Numbered from the stretch's first letter, positions 49,686 through 62,228 are shown. The stretch is 64,000 bases of DNA from Symsagittifera roscoffensis (GCF_963678635.1 NC_087066.1:46597129-46661128); one strand, 5' to 3'. The notes: generated by a model from the letters alone, not told the origin. Program-made: numbers and translations.

Positions 49686-52278
49686 TATGCCGACACTTTT
49701 TTCCCTTCGCTCTTGGAACTGGAGCCCTCGTTGTACTTCTTTCCCCACTTGTCGTCTTTGGCGCCATTTTTGATGACAGAACAAGCGGCACAAATCAACA
49801 GAATGAGCAGAAGCACAATACAGGCCAGTATTGCCGCCCCCACCCCAAGGATGATGCTGAGGAGCTTCTTCAGTTCGGGGTAAACTGCGTCCGCGGGGGG
49901 GTTGTTCTGATTGCGTCATAGGGATGTTAAAAGGGAAAGGGTAACATTAAACAATTTTCTTAACAATTTGGGCAATTGTTAATTAACTTTTATGCATAAT
50001 TTTAGCTTTCTTAAACAGTTGTGACAGCAAAATCATGCAATTTTTTTTTGTTAAACCTCGTTTAAAATTATTAACATCAAAATAAATTAGCAGGTCAAAA
50101 TCCGAAATGCGCCCTGAAACTTTCCATTAATTTTTTCTTAAAGAAAAGCCTATATTGTACCGAAAATGTTCAGGATCAAATTGGCTGTCTAATTCCCTCA
50201 GATATATGATGGATATATGAGAAAGATATAATTCCCTCAGATATATGAGAAAAGCCGGCGGAAACTTTCAAGTTGTCAATGCACTCAAGCAAACAATTAA
50301 AATTTATCAATCATTTTTTGAGCATGTTTCAAATTTCATGTTTTGGAAAAAAACGTTGAACTTTTTCCAAGTTTAGACACCTGTATGATTAACCATTTTT
50401 TTTCATAAAATTGATCCATTTAGCGTTAATTATAGCCGGTTGTTGTGAAAGTAGCACAGCATGTTCCGACCAAATTAGATAAATTTTGTTTTCAAATTAG
50501 AGTAGTTTTTAAGCATGGTGAAATAAAAGGATCTGACGAAAGCCCTGAACTTACACATATTCGACCATCACATCAAAGCAGGCAAATTTGGCATTATCTA
50601 GTCAAATAATTCATGAATTTTTTCAATGTTTTTGGCAGACACTTTTTTGAATTTTTATTCCCAAGACCGCAATAAAAATTTTTAACAGTGTTTTTAACAA
50701 ACAAAACAAAAATTTCATCAATTATCCTTATATAAAAAGCTTACTCGCTCGATATTAAACTAAAACTCAAATATTTTAAGCACTTTTTCTCAACACTGAC
50801 GAACTTTTAAAACTTTTTAAAAATTGCTCGAATCAGGGTTGAGAAAGTTTTTATGTTATTTATCACTGTCACCATTCGTTTGATTACTTGTGGTAAGTTC
50901 TCTTGAGTGAAAAACAAAAGAAACCGTATTCGCTCTCGAAATTAGACCAAAACAAAAGCAAACACTTCCAACAGCTTTTTCTCGACATTTAGATAATTTT
51001 TTGGAAATTTTTAATGTCGATCGAATTACGACTGAAAGGGCTTCAATTTGATATATCACTCAACCCAATCCAATGATTATTTCTGATACCTGTTTTGCGT
51101 GGAAAACAAAAAACTAAAACACAAACTAACAATAAGGAAAAGATTTCTTTTTTCAAATTTTAAGCCGTATCGTCACGTATTAGCTAAAAAATGTAAACGA
51201 CTGTCAAAAGAGATATTGTGAAAAGTGTGGGGAAATTGAGAAAGGGCAGTGTTTGCAAATAAATTGTGCCGATAGAGACAGCTCAGTTTTGTTTTAGTTC
51301 AGAGAAATTTAACCTTCGTTATTTTTAGTCGCCAAGGATGGTGGAATCCCTCATGCGCGAAGGTCCGAATGCGCGAAAATATAAATCAGCCAATCAGATT
51401 TCAGTAATCTAAAACTTGGAAAGAAAGTAAACATTTCCAGGGACTGGGGTATTGAGATTGGCCGAATATAAAATTGGCAGAAATATGCAAAAGTTTAATA
51501 TTGTCCATTATTAACATTGTCCAAGGGTTTCGTAATGAAAGAAGCAAACTGTTCCTTCGTTTACTTCTTTTCAATTTAATGGCAACTGTTTCCTTTTATA
51601 AATCGACTTTCGGCTAATTTTGTTTTCGGTTTTCCGCACACAAGTTTTTTCGCGCATTTTGATTTGCCGACTCACAGAGAAGAATTTAACTAGCTATAAG
51701 GTGTTTTTTTTATGCCAGTTTAGGTACTTTTAAAAAATTCCCAGAAGCTTCGAAACAATTATAATTTGCACGCACATAGAACAAAAGCTTATTTACTTGG
51801 AAAAACACCTTTCCAATTTTTTTCTTTTTTTTTGCAAACGCTAATAGCAAAAGTCTGCGTTATTTGCACAGTGATTAGCAGATCTTATGAGAATTACGTT
51901 ACAGTTTAGGTCACTTGAAAAATAAAAGGCGTTTTATGCTGTCTTGGAGTAAGAACATAGCCAACAGATAGTTGGAAATGAATCAATGAACGCAAGGGAA
52001 CTTCAAAACCTGGACAAACGTTTCGAACTTCAAAATAATTAAGGCCTCATAACGCTTTGAATTTCAAGGCGAATTTATGATTGAATTTTTGCTGATAAAA
52101 ATAATTTAAATTTGAGAAGTTCGGATCATTCAGTTATGTTTTGATTCCACCTGAAAATCTAAAAATGAAAGTCCACATTCGAATCTAGAAGTCGGTAACG
52201 TTTTTTTTGCGCTATTTCCACGTTCACAAATTCAAAAGTGCAATTATTAACAGATAAATTTGATTGAACTCAAAAAAA

Positions 52279-52341
<63 letters not shown>

Positions 52342-52903
52342 AAGTCGTTTCATAAACGCATTATTATCTAGGAATGCATATCTGTAATTATTAGAAAAAA
52401 TAGAGGCTTTTTCTTGAAAAAAAAACACGAAAAAACTCACCAGCACCAAAATAAAAATCTTCACTACGTTGACTCTTAAAGATTTACATTTAGTAAGCTA
52501 CTACATTGAATGCTTTTAATCAATTCCAACTCTTCGCAGTGTATAAAAAAGTATATTTAAACGTTTCTCAAAGCCAAAATTTTTTTTTTTTGGTTTTGAA
52601 CAATATTATGAATCACAAACGCAAATCTGTATGAATTCAGTTAATTTTATCCACGTTCTTTTTTTGCACTGAGATTTCCTATTTTCCTAATTTCCTTCAA
52701 ATTGTAAAAAAGACGTAAAAAAGTTATTTTGTGCCAACTAAAAGTCATTTAACACCCGTAACATGCCTTGCACTTTTTGAACTTTTCCGTCTGGTCGTTT
52801 ATCTGCTGCTGGAGACTATCCAGGCTGAAGTTGTCTTCTTTGATCAGATCAATTATGTCGTTCAGGTCAGCGCAACATGTCAAAGGGTAGTTCAAGTTAA
52901 AAC
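49686..52903 (-). CDS. Tetraspanin-like membrane protein, 3' exons
   Basis: Two minus-strand exons are clear. The upstream one starts at 52903 (acceptor 'catatttcag', phase 1), runs to about 52756-52763 and reads FNLNYPLTCCADLND, then a helical stretch and FKKCKAC. The last starts at 49905 (acceptor 'cgcaatcag') or 49883, reads ELKKLLSIILGVG, a hydrophobic helix to ILLICAACSVI, a lysine/serine-rich tail ending KKVSA, and TAG at 49686-49688. The 'xPxTCC' pair followed by more cysteines and a C-terminal membrane helix with a short polar tail fits the large extracellular loop and fourth helix of a tetraspanin, though the usual CCG is absent. The donor is unsettled because no GT choice is in phase with the 49905 acceptor; the 49883 acceptor works with a phase-1 donor. 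Exons for the first three helices are not seen between this gene and the sulfotransferase. Confidence 0.55.
50450..51150 (-). mobile_element. TGTTCCGAC-type MITE, subfamily B, reverse copy
   Basis: The plus strand begins 'gtagcacagcatgttccgac', the reverse of the family's right end. The far end carries the reverse of the start-proximal block 'tttcccacgcaaaatcagc'. It lies in the intron of the tetraspanin-like gene. The left terminus is decayed. Confidence 0.6.
51957..52490 (+). repeat. Dispersed repeat family A, copy 2, with (AT)n expansion
   Basis: It runs from 'catagccaacagatagttgg' to 'atcttcactacgttgactct'. At the position where copies 1 and 4 have 'gtgcatatttaccc' or 'gtgcatatatacct', this copy holds an (AT)n tract of about 58 bp (52282-52339). 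The ORF with alternating Ile-Tyr across it is an artefact. Confidence 0.75.
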
Positions 52904-52961
52904 CTGAAATATGAAAAAAAAGGTACACATTGCAATATATGCCTGAACAATCTGTAATCAT

Positions 52962-54184
52962 GGGTGCAAATTTTAGTCCGTTTTTCGATTTTTCAAAAAA
53001 AGTTACGGAATCTATATGCTCTGGGTAGTTTTTTTATTCAGAGCAAATTTGATGATCGAAATAATAATTTTCAACTAATATTTTTAATACTGCGATGAAG
53101 ATATTGACTCCTGAAGTTCGAATTCAAATGAATATTGTACATGCGTTGTTCTGTTTTGATCAGATTTTGGGGTTTTGAAAGTTTGATATCAAAGAGGAAC
53201 CGTAGAACAAAATTTTCGACTTCCAAGGATACATTTTAATACCGATGCATTCAAGCTTGAACTTATATGACACCTATTTCAGGTCGATCAATACAAAAAT
53301 TATCCAAAAACACTATCGGCACCAGCACATTAATTTTTCTCAAGGTTATTGCAGCAGCAAACGGTTGATTAATAAGGAACGAATTAAGGAGATTTGAGTG
53401 ATAGTTCCAGTAGCAGTTCAGGTCAAATATATATGGTAAATCACCCGCACAAAGTTGCTCGATTCAATGACTAAAGGCCATGTTTCACCAGCTAATTTTA
53501 ACAAAAATCGGGAAGTGATCTTTCAGTTTGAACCGAATAAGAAAGATCAATTCCAGTTCAGTTACGAAAAATCAACAATAATTTTGAGGGGATTGGACGC
53601 CAACTAAATAATTGAATTTTTTGGTCAAAACCTGCCAAAAAGTATCTAAAACAGCGAAAATTTTGCCAAGACAGGGCTCACTGAACAATATTTGTCCAGC
53701 TAAAAAGTAATATTTTACCCTTTTTAGCAAACTTTGTAGCAAAGTAATCCAAACTTTGCCCCTGCATCACAAATTGTTACATCTAATCCAGTATAAAAGA
53801 GAAAATAACACAAAAACTTGGGTTTTCAATGAGTACTGTGAAACATTAAAAAGTCTGCTTATATCAAGTCCTGATTGTTGCAACTGAAACTGCCAATATA
53901 AGTTGATGAAAATATATTTGGAGTCTACTAACGAATGAAAAAGAAAACTTTGCTTGCCTCAATTCATTTGGAAACAGTTTATTTTGCGTTGTACATTTTA
54001 ATCCTTAGAGTCCAATTACCATCCAAATTTTTCAGATGTTAAAAAAAATCTGTCAAAATTACTTAAATAAAACGTGAAAATATGACTAAATAAAAAAACA
54101 CCCCAAGCCTAAAAACTCCATTTTCTTCAAAAGACGGAACAATATTATGATAATCAACAACAAGTTTTTTTCCGTAAATGATTT
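52962..54184. other. No gene seen between the two minus-strand genes
   Basis: About 1.2 kb. A decayed TGTTCCGAC subfamily C copy starts near 53000 ('ttacggaatctatatgctct', 'gggtagtttttttattcaga'). No membrane-helix exon that would complete the tetraspanin could be found on the minus strand. Confidence 0.5.
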
Positions 54185-54190
54185 TTTATT
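54185..54190 (-). terminator. AATAAA polyadenylation signal (minus strand)
   Basis: TTTATT on the plus strand, 52 nt past the sulfotransferase stop, gives a canonical AATAAA on the minus strand and implies a short 3' UTR. Confidence 0.7.
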
Positions 54191-54241
54191 CCTTTTAGAC
54201 AGTTTTGTGATCCATTTGAAAGCATTTTTGTAATATTTCCA

Positions 54242-55704
54242 TTATGAAGGAAGTTTTGATAGGATTTCGTAGGGGTCGTATCCAAAAGCAATATAATCCA
54301 GTCTATACTTCCAGATGAACTTTTTGATCAGATCTCGGTCCAGTTGTCTGTATATATCTAGCATCGGCTTGTTTTTTGTCTTTTTCAGATTTACGGTCGA
54401 ACTTTTCTCGTCCTTGAGGCTGAATGGAATCTGCAAATGCAGCTTTGTTTCCTTGTTTATTATTGCATCTAAGTCAGTTAACAAGGTTTCCGTTCTTCCG
54501 AGATACGTAATATTGAGAAAACAAGGATCACAAACAGCAATCTGAGGCTTAATGTGTTGATCTTTGTAATCATTCTTAACTAAATTGCTGAAATATTCGC
54601 GAATAGTCCAATTTCGTCCGTTCAGGTAGTTTTCTTTGACGACTTTGTTGTAGTAAGCCGAAACTGCACGTTCAAATGGGTCCCTGACGAACATAAATCC
54701 AAACCAATTCCCAACTATTTTTCGAATTCCTTTCTGAGTCGTCTTTCGGACTTTTTTGTCGAAAATGGGATGGATATTCTTCACTGGTTGATTTCGGTGA
54801 AAGTATGGCCAGAATATGGCACCGCGAGTTGATGACCCTAAAACGCAGGTGAGTGATGGCTAAGTGGCTAAGTCTCTGCCTCTCAGGGGGAAGGCCCGAG
54901 GTATGAGGCCCTCTTACGGTTGCATGCAGCAAAATTTTGCTGTTGAAGTTTCCCATCTCTGGCATCTTCTATAATATCTATTTTTGGTTTGAATTTTTCT
55001 CTGGCGCCAAAGTGCACTTTGAAGGGGCGCCAGAATTGCGGCTCTTTGGTATAATCCCTCCAAAAACTGCTCAAAAATACTACTTAAAGCGCAGAAATAA
55101 CTTCGAAATATGGTCATTTTATGTTTCCAGAAAGATTGGAAAACAAAAATGGCTGACCTAAGAAAATTTTGACGAAAGTTTCTAAAAAACCATCCTCCAC
55201 ACCCCCCCCCCCCCGAGAAAAAGTTTCAGTACGTTGTTGGTGTTGGGTATTTTATCATTCGCTAACGAAAATAATAAGAAATACAAATTAGCACTGACCG
55301 GTTTTTGGCACTCTGCATTCGTATGTTCTCTCGCTTCCGAATATGGTTATCGATAGTACGTCGTCTATTGTCCGATTGTACCTCCAGTTCTTACAGAAGT
55401 TTTCCAAGTTTTTCATGCGGCTTGCGCTCACTTGTTGCACATCTTTCAAATTGGCTTCTTTTTCGAAATAAGTCAGCGAATTGTTATCAAAAATCAATTC
55501 AAACTTTGAGAGTTTCAATTGGTTGTTTTCTACAGGCAGTTTTAAAATTGAACCAGGATTCTGGTAATATTGAGTTGAATTTGACATAATATACTTTAAA
55601 TTTAATCTTTCGAATTGGTATGAATATGTAACAATTGAAAATATAATCAAACTTAGAGATAGAAATATATACGGAAAAACTGATTTTTTTGATGCAACAG
55701 GCAT
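54242..55704 (-). CDS. Carbohydrate sulfotransferase (Sulfotransfer_2 family), Golgi type II
   Basis: Two exons, 55704-55299 and 54837-54242, joined through a GT-AG intron (donor ACCG|GTCAGT, acceptor 'cgttttag'), give 333 residues with the frame preserved. The protein transfers sulfate from PAPS to a glycan in the Golgi lumen. A short N-terminal tail is followed by one signal-anchor helix (about residues 10-28) and a stem. The splice junction creates PKTGSSTR at 133-140, the 5'-phosphosulfate binding loop. RDPFERAVSAYYNK begins at 187 and is the 3'-phosphate binding motif with its Arg and Ser. These two motifs and the length match the CHST8-14 group (chondroitin, dermatan or HNK-1 type). Acceptor sugar and position cannot be told. 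The start is the first ATG before the anchor helix. It lies on the same strand as the tetraspanin-like exons. Confidence 0.9.
54848..54922 (+). repeat. tRNA-like sequence in sulfotransferase intron
   Basis: The plus strand has a perfect A-box-type 'tggctaagtgg' and a weaker B box 'aggtatgaggccc' about 35 nt later, arranged like a Leu/Ser tRNA head. It is antisense to the host gene and starts about 10 nt from the intron's acceptor end. A SINE head or pseudogene is likelier than a working tRNA. Confidence 0.4.
55155..55222 (-). mobile_element. hAT-like MITE fragment with poly-C tract
   Basis: On the minus strand: 'tttctcgggg' with about 12 G, then 'ttttttagaaactttcgtca', matching the terminal segment of the family ('tttctcgagggggga'). 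The homopolymer has expanded as in the copy at 10472. Confidence 0.45.
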
Positions 55705-56889
55705 TGCTTAATGCTTAACGCGATTTCACACAGGTAATTTTAACTAACTATTTCTAACATAGTTTTTGGTTTCAACTTAAAATCAAACACTGAAGCCTGT
55801 TTTTTTTCTTGCCATGGGCAATGAATGTAAGACAAAATATATCAACTGTTACCGTTTTTTCTAAGCTTCTGCTTATTAATGAAGCATATATGAGGCAGAA
55901 AAATTGCATGATTACTCAATTTTTATTGCATCATCTTTTTTTTGTTTGATGACAAAATCAAATTTGTGTTCAATCCAACTAATTTAATTTCAAAATACAG
56001 CGAAAACCAATACTTGAAATTAATATAAGAAACTGCAACATGTTGCGTTGATTCAACAAAGCTAAAAATGCAAAAAATTTGAATGAATCGATCTGCTTGA
56101 GTTCCTACCCTCACGCATGTTTCCAATAACTATAAAAGAAATCGAGGAGGCCAACTTTTTTTTTGTAAAAGTGGACTGAAATAGACACAAGAGCTCGAAT
56201 CACAGAGCCTAAATATTTCCTAATTTCATTGATTTCATTTCCAACATTGGAATTCACTACTCTAAGTGACCACCACTCATTTCTATAACTTACACCTCAC
56301 GAAAGAATATTAACTAAAATTTTTGAATGTCTCAACTTCTGAACAATTTTATGCAATTCAAACTCGGGCAAAACATGATGCTTCATGTGAGTTTGAAAAG
56401 TTTTTCAAAACCAAAACAGGCTCATTGCAAGGCTAGATTTCACACGAACTAAGCCAAGCCCTAGATGATCGAACTGTCCCTTAAACCTGAATAAACATTT
56501 CAACTTCAAATTAAAAAATTGAAAAAAATTATACAAAGTTTTTTTTGTCTTCCTTTTATCACCTACACGCTGCGCAAAAATTTGTTTTGAAATTTTTTTA
56601 TGTTTTTTCGAAGGATCAGATTTTTTTCTATATTGAGCTCAAAACAACGATATCTATCAGAATAAAACATAAATGTGTCAAAAACAATAAGTAAAAGCTA
56701 AAAAAATTGACTGGAAGAAAACCGGCAAATAGTTTTGTAGTACAATTTCATATTTTTGGAACTGTTTTGTCAAGAACACAAATGTTTTTGCAACCAACGA
56801 AAGGCTAGTTCATGATACATACGCATACTTCAAACATCGAATTTTAGAAGACGTCTCAATTTTGTTTCTATCTAAATGCATTGGCCGTT
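55705..56889. other. Upstream region of the sulfotransferase, no gene seen
   Basis: AT-rich, no supported exon. The sulfotransferase promoter should lie at its left end, but no clear core element stands out. Confidence 0.5.
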
Positions 56890-58030
56890 GCGAACTATCT
56901 ACGAGAACGTCGATATTATAAATGATCATAGTCATTTTCCGGATCCAGCCGATTTTAAAAAACTGAAATTCAGAACAACTGTTAAAACAAAATCATTCCT
57001 TCCAGATGAGCCACACGTCAAATGAATTTTTCGTTCCAAATGGAAAACAACAGAGAGACTGCACCAGTAATCCTGAGCTTTTCGGTCAACCAGAGGATCG
57101 ATAACAGATTAGAAACAGGAAGCAAAGCCAGAATAATTTAAATAAATCTTAAACTGCTTTTGAACTGCCAGATTTGCTGAAAAATGGCAAAATGACTTAC
57201 AGTGGCGAGCGTTTCTTTCATTTTGACTCTGCACCTATGATACAAAGCGAAAAATTGTTTCTTTCAAGGCTCGATTTTTTTTGTGGTGCCGTTGATTGGT
57301 TCTGCAATGGCACTTTTTTATGGACCCGAGTGTGTTCGTTCAGACATACATCATACACGCTTCAGCTGAGGGAATTCTGATCCCTTTTGTGTCTGTATCC
57401 AGAAAAGAAGGAAAAGTCCAATAATCTTCTTTTGAGCTGCTTCGAAATAGAATTTCCCAAACCAGCATTCATTAATTCCGAAACAATGTTCAAAAAAGCG
57501 GTTATCTCAAAATCCGAAATTGTACAATTTCAATTATACAAATTCAATTATAATAATAGAAGCGTCTGGTGTCACTTTCATTCTACTTGGAAATTGATGA
57601 ATTTTACAAAATCTAGAGTTCTGCGAGCATGTCGAATGCTACTAAGTACCGCTCTCTTGCCATTAAGGGACGTTTCGACTGCTTTTGAATCACACTAGTC
57701 GGCTCTAGTCGGCAAAAAGAGCACGTCAAAGTCCTAGATATGATGTTGACAACTGGAATTGTCATCAAAGTGTTAGAACCGGGTGTCCGAGCACCAACAA
57801 TGATGTTGATGGTTGGAACAGCAAGTTCGTCGAACTCTTGCTCGCCAAGCACCCATTTTTTCCGAAACTCATTGAAAAGATCCAAAATGAACAGAAAACC
57901 GCCAAAATTTTGATCAGAAAAATGTGTGCCGGGCAAAAAGTGTCCAGTTATAAAAAACTCTTTATGTCAATCTTGGCGAAATCTTCTCGGAGTCGGTTGC
58001 GGTCTAAGACCCAAGAAGTTTTGTGAGTTT
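56890..58030 (+). pseudogene. MULE-type transposase relic with FLYWCH-like head
   Basis: Blocks in order, in shifting frames: 'NDHSHFPDPADFKKLK' (56921-56970), resembling the His-rich end of a FLYWCH domain; 'LDFFCGAVDWFCNGTF' (about 57270-57315), the start of the MULE catalytic domain with its D.TF block; 'CHFHSTWKLMNF' (57570-57605), the CxFH motif; and 'LLAKHPFFPKLIEKIQNEQK' with 'CAGQKVSSYKKL' (57835-57960), the C-terminal region. An in-frame stop follows the DGTF-like block and later frames shift, so it cannot make an active protein. No terminal repeats were found. Confidence 0.75.
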
Positions 58031-58277
58031 CTCAAAAAGATGCAGAAGCAATATCAAACTTTGTTTTCCTTAGCAATACTTTTCATTAAGTTTTTCTAAG
58101 TTGGAAGCTTTCTTAGAAACTTTCAAAATTGAACAAGACTTGTTTTGAAAACGGCAAAATGATCAATGCAATCAAAATTTTCCCATCTCTTTCTTTCTTG
58201 ACCCAATTGATTCCAACCAGTTCTATTTTGAACTAAATTATTCGGTTATGGTTTTTTTTCAATTTCAACTTTTGATT

Positions 58278-58352
58278 TTGTCGAGCCGAGATTTGAACTT
58301 CCAACCTTTTAATCATGAAACTAGTGACTCCACCGCTCCACCAAATGCGCTC
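58278..58352 (-). repeat. tRNA-like sequence
   Basis: On the minus strand: 'tggtggagcggtgg' (A-box region) and 'gaagttcaaatctcggctcg' (B box and T arm), with 'tttcatga' in the anticodon-loop position. The anticodon stem does not pair well. A tRNA-derived SINE or pseudogene is likely. Confidence 0.4.
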
Positions 58353-59270
58353 TTATATTTTAGTTTTTTTTCTTGAAAGTTTTGCCTACCTTTGACTGTC
58401 TATGGTTATTTTGATGTCGATGTATTATCGAACAATCAAAGAAACGAAAAAGAACACATCAATCACAATCATAAGGTCACTTTAAAAAAACTATTTCGCG
58501 AAACAACGTCGGTCTTTTTTGTCTGGGACATAAACATATGGTACAAATTTATAACTTTGGACTGTTTTCATCAAGGACACAATTGCCTGGAACACAAATG
58601 TCTATGCGCCCACGAATTAACATTTCGTAATTTTCTTCTAAAGGTGAAGAAATGATGAGACCAAATATCTTGCACCAATTTTGTTTGGAACAATCAAACC
58701 ACCGAAAATGCTACGCGCTAAAAAGAAACTGAAAAAACAAAACGCAATCATTAACCTGCATTGATATAATGGACAATTGCCATTTGTTTTTTGAACATCA
58801 GCCTTATTTCAATTTTGAACTCAAATTCTTTCAAATTGATTAAAAAAACAAAAGTCTTCAAGAAGATCTTCACCATTTACTTTATTTAGACAAATATTAT
58901 TTTGATTCAAATGAAAATATTGGACACAAAAGGACAAAAACAGTTTTAAGACTTCGGGCACAAAATATAATGAGCGTTTCGCTTTCAGATCATGAAAACA
59001 ATCTGCAACCTGCCTAAGTAGACATAAAATTGTCCAGCATTTTTCCAACCTCTAGAAATTCAAAAAAATTGATTGGATGAAAAATAACTAAAATAAGTAT
59101 TATTTTAACTGACTTACTTTGTAGAAACATGTGATAAGCTGCTCACCTTATCAACCCGTAAACAATCAATTGTGTTATGGGCAACGTTCAACGTTCTATG
59201 TACATGTGCGGTTAACAATTGTTCTCAAATTTGTTCGCTATTTAAATTATTTTTACTTCGTGCTCGAATT

Positions 59271-59732
59271 GTAGCCGACCGAAAATTGAAAGAGTGACGA
59301 ACGCAAGTAATCATTAAAAATCACTGACTGTCTTGAAGAAATATCAACTTTCTAATTTAAAAAAAATAGATGCCTGTTAAGCTCTTTGAATTTCCAGAAC
59401 AAATTTGATTGGTTCTTTTTTGATAACATTAACCCCTAACTTGAGAAAACTGGATCAACATGTAAATTTTTTAGTCCGCTGGGAAATCTTAAAAATAAAT
59501 TCCACTTTCGAAAGCAGAAATTGTTCACTTTTGTTCGCGCCATTTCCACGTTCGTATTTGGAGAGTGCGATTTATGTCACTTTCACCAGAAGAATTTCAG
59601 TTGAACTCAAAAAGTGAAATATATCTAAATTTATGAAGCACATCTGCAGCTATTAGAGCATTTTAAGACTTTTTCCTAAAAAAACCACCCAAACCTTCAG
59701 AAGAGTCTTCTCTACGTTCATTACTCTTAACT
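59271..59732 (+). repeat. Dispersed repeat family A, copy 3
   Basis: It runs from 'tgtagccgaccgaaaattga' to 'agtcttctctacgttcatta'. It has all the main family blocks with about the same divergence as copy 1, and no AT expansion. Confidence 0.8.
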
Positions 59733-61629
59733 AAGGTTGTACGAGTGTGGAACTTGATTTAGTTTTATCAAAAGGAAAGAATTGCGCTAAAAAATTGCGA
59801 AAGATCAAATTTGAGAGTGAATAAACTTTCAGAATTTTCCTGCAAAAAGGACCATGAAAAAAATTATATGAGAGACAATTTGTTCTCCTACACTTAATAT
59901 CTGAATCTGGAAAGCATGAAATAATCTAAATAGATTATTTTGGGCAGGCGTTTTAAAACCTACTGACCCCTCCTAGGCAAATTGCATTTGCTACAACTAT
60001 TATGTATGTTTATGATCACTTTTATGATTAATATAGTAAAGATTTTTTTAAAAGTTATTATTACTATAATTTTAATTACTCTAGTATCAAAGTTTTCACG
60101 ATTTAAAAGACTAACAAATTAATTATTTTCCAGGAGTGTTTAATTTTTTCAATTTTTTGACATAAAATTTTATCCTAAACAAGTTTAAAGAAAAATATTG
60201 AACTGAGCGGTTCTGTTAACTTGATAACAATTTTTTTCAAGCACCACTGCTGTGCTGTAAACATTTGCTGTAAACTTAGTTACCAGATGGTTGGAAAATT
60301 GTAAAAGACCTAAAAAAGAGCACAAACAGAAAAAAAAGAAGTTTCGTTTCGGTGGGAAACCAGGAAAACAAAGTCCATTTCGAAGCCTGAATTTGTTCAT
60401 ATTTTTCGTAACTGTTACTTTTATTGTCTTTTTTAAGTAAGTTTATCCTTCTTTTTCATGCAAAAGAACCAAAAAGCGCAAAAACAATAAAATTTGTGCA
60501 AGATACGAGATTACTTTCCCTTAAAAAACGAAAAGCTTCAAGACCTATGTAAGGGAAAATCACATCAATTTTTTTCATTCAAAAAATTCAGTTCCGCAAA
60601 TCTTTTGTCCAAGGCACAAAATTTGAAATTATTTTTAGAAATTTTTGTTTTAAGTGTCAAAATTTTTTCATGCAGAAAGTGCAAAGTTGACTCGCTAATT
60701 TGTAGTCGATCAAAAAATTTAATGTTTCTTTTTGTGAAACTATTAATTAAAAAACAAAAATTTCTAAAGTAATTTTGTACCATATATGGTTTTTGGCTCT
60801 GCCTGAAATCTACCGAAATATCATAAGCTCCTTTGTTTGGTATAATCAATCTTTGTGGTCAAAAGTCGGTCTGTGATTCGGTTTAGGCTATGCATTTAAA
60901 ACATAGCCCATTATAACAGGAAATTTTTTCAGATTCGAATTCTCGGTCAAATCAATTTTGTTTTGACTTTTGACAGAATACATGTGCTCCAGAGAAAAAT
61001 CGGTTTTTTAACAATCAGTTTTTCTTAACCCATTCAAAAAAAATTGTTGTCGTGAGCTCAAATTTAAAAACTTTTTTCAACTGTATTTTCTTTTGTAAAA
61101 TAATGGGGGTTGAAATTTGCCAATTTGGCCGATACGGAACAATTAACTCGCAAGGTTTCGTGCTAATAACGCTTAAGTAGAGTTTTAATCCATCTTAGAA
61201 ATTGTTCAAAATTCAATTAAAGGATGTTATTTGCTTAATTTTTGAAACATGTGAAATATGCCTTTTTTTACATAGTGCGTTGGAGGAAAGTTGAAAAAAA
61301 ATCTCCAAAAATGTTGAGTTTTTTTTCGAAAATCCCATCACTTATTTAAAAGCAAACTATAATGCATAGAACTTAAATACATTAGAAAAATTTAGGTTTA
61401 AGCCCTGATACGAGCCATTTTCTGTAGCTTTTGAATCGATTTGAAAGCTCAGATTTGCTAATTGTGGTATCGATTTAGCATAATTTGAAACTCTCAAACT
61501 CTTATCCCTTTAAGCAGATTTTGCTTCAAGTTAGGCATCTGCTGTTCTTTATACGGCTGGTTTTTTTTTCAAATTTACATACAATCAATAGAAAGCTTCT
61601 GAAAAGATCACTTCATTCAACGAAAATAA

Positions 61630-62125
61630 TTGATCCAATTTTCGAAGAAAGTGCGGAATGTTTATGCTTGGGGTAGCTTTTTTATTAATTCAGTTTTCGA
61701 CTTTTAACTAAACTTTTTGACAGTTGTATTTACAATCGAAACACTATTGTTACTTTCAGATCAAATGAAAAAAGATATTTTTACCTGAGATATTTTTTTT
61801 GTAAAATATGAGAGTTACTAATGAGAGTTTCTAAGTTGCTATGTTGGCCAATTTGGTATAATTAATGCAATATATTACGTTCTGATAACACTCGTAAGCG
61901 GCAGATCAAGGTGTTCCCATTTCAATTGAGGCAACTCTTAGTAGTATTTTTAGGGAACGAGAGGTTTAAAACATCCCTTTGTTGTCTATGTCAGCGGATG
62001 AGTGGATGAGTTGCAAAAAAAAGGTTTTTTTTTTAAATTTTTCAAATCAACATTTTCTTCAGTTTTTCAACCAAAAAAACTTAAAATTGACCTTAAAGTT
62101 CATCCGAAACATTCAGGACTTTGCC
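61630..62125 (+). mobile_element. TGTTCCGACT-type MITE, subfamily C, decayed copy
   Basis: From 'ccaattttcgaagaaagtgc' with 'tttatgcttggggtagc' to 'tcatccgaaacattcaggac'. Both termini have lost the CGAC core. A second, older copy seems to lie at about 61000-61420, with 'ggaacaattaactcgcaagg' and 'taagccctgatacgagcc'. Confidence 0.5.
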
Positions 62126-62228
62126 CTGCCATACGAGCAACACTGTCTATTGATAATGATAATGCCTCTTAGATTAAACTTAATTGTAGACTCTCAAAGA
62201 TTGTTGTTTTAATTTAGAATTCAAAACA

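Noticed and set aside
52270-52464. Minus-strand ORF with Ile-Tyr repeats
   Set aside because: It is a product of the (AT)n tract.
54672-55161. Several ORFs on both strands around the sulfotransferase intron
   Set aside because: They run across the intron or out of frame with the conserved PKTGSSTR junction; they are shadows or intron sequence.
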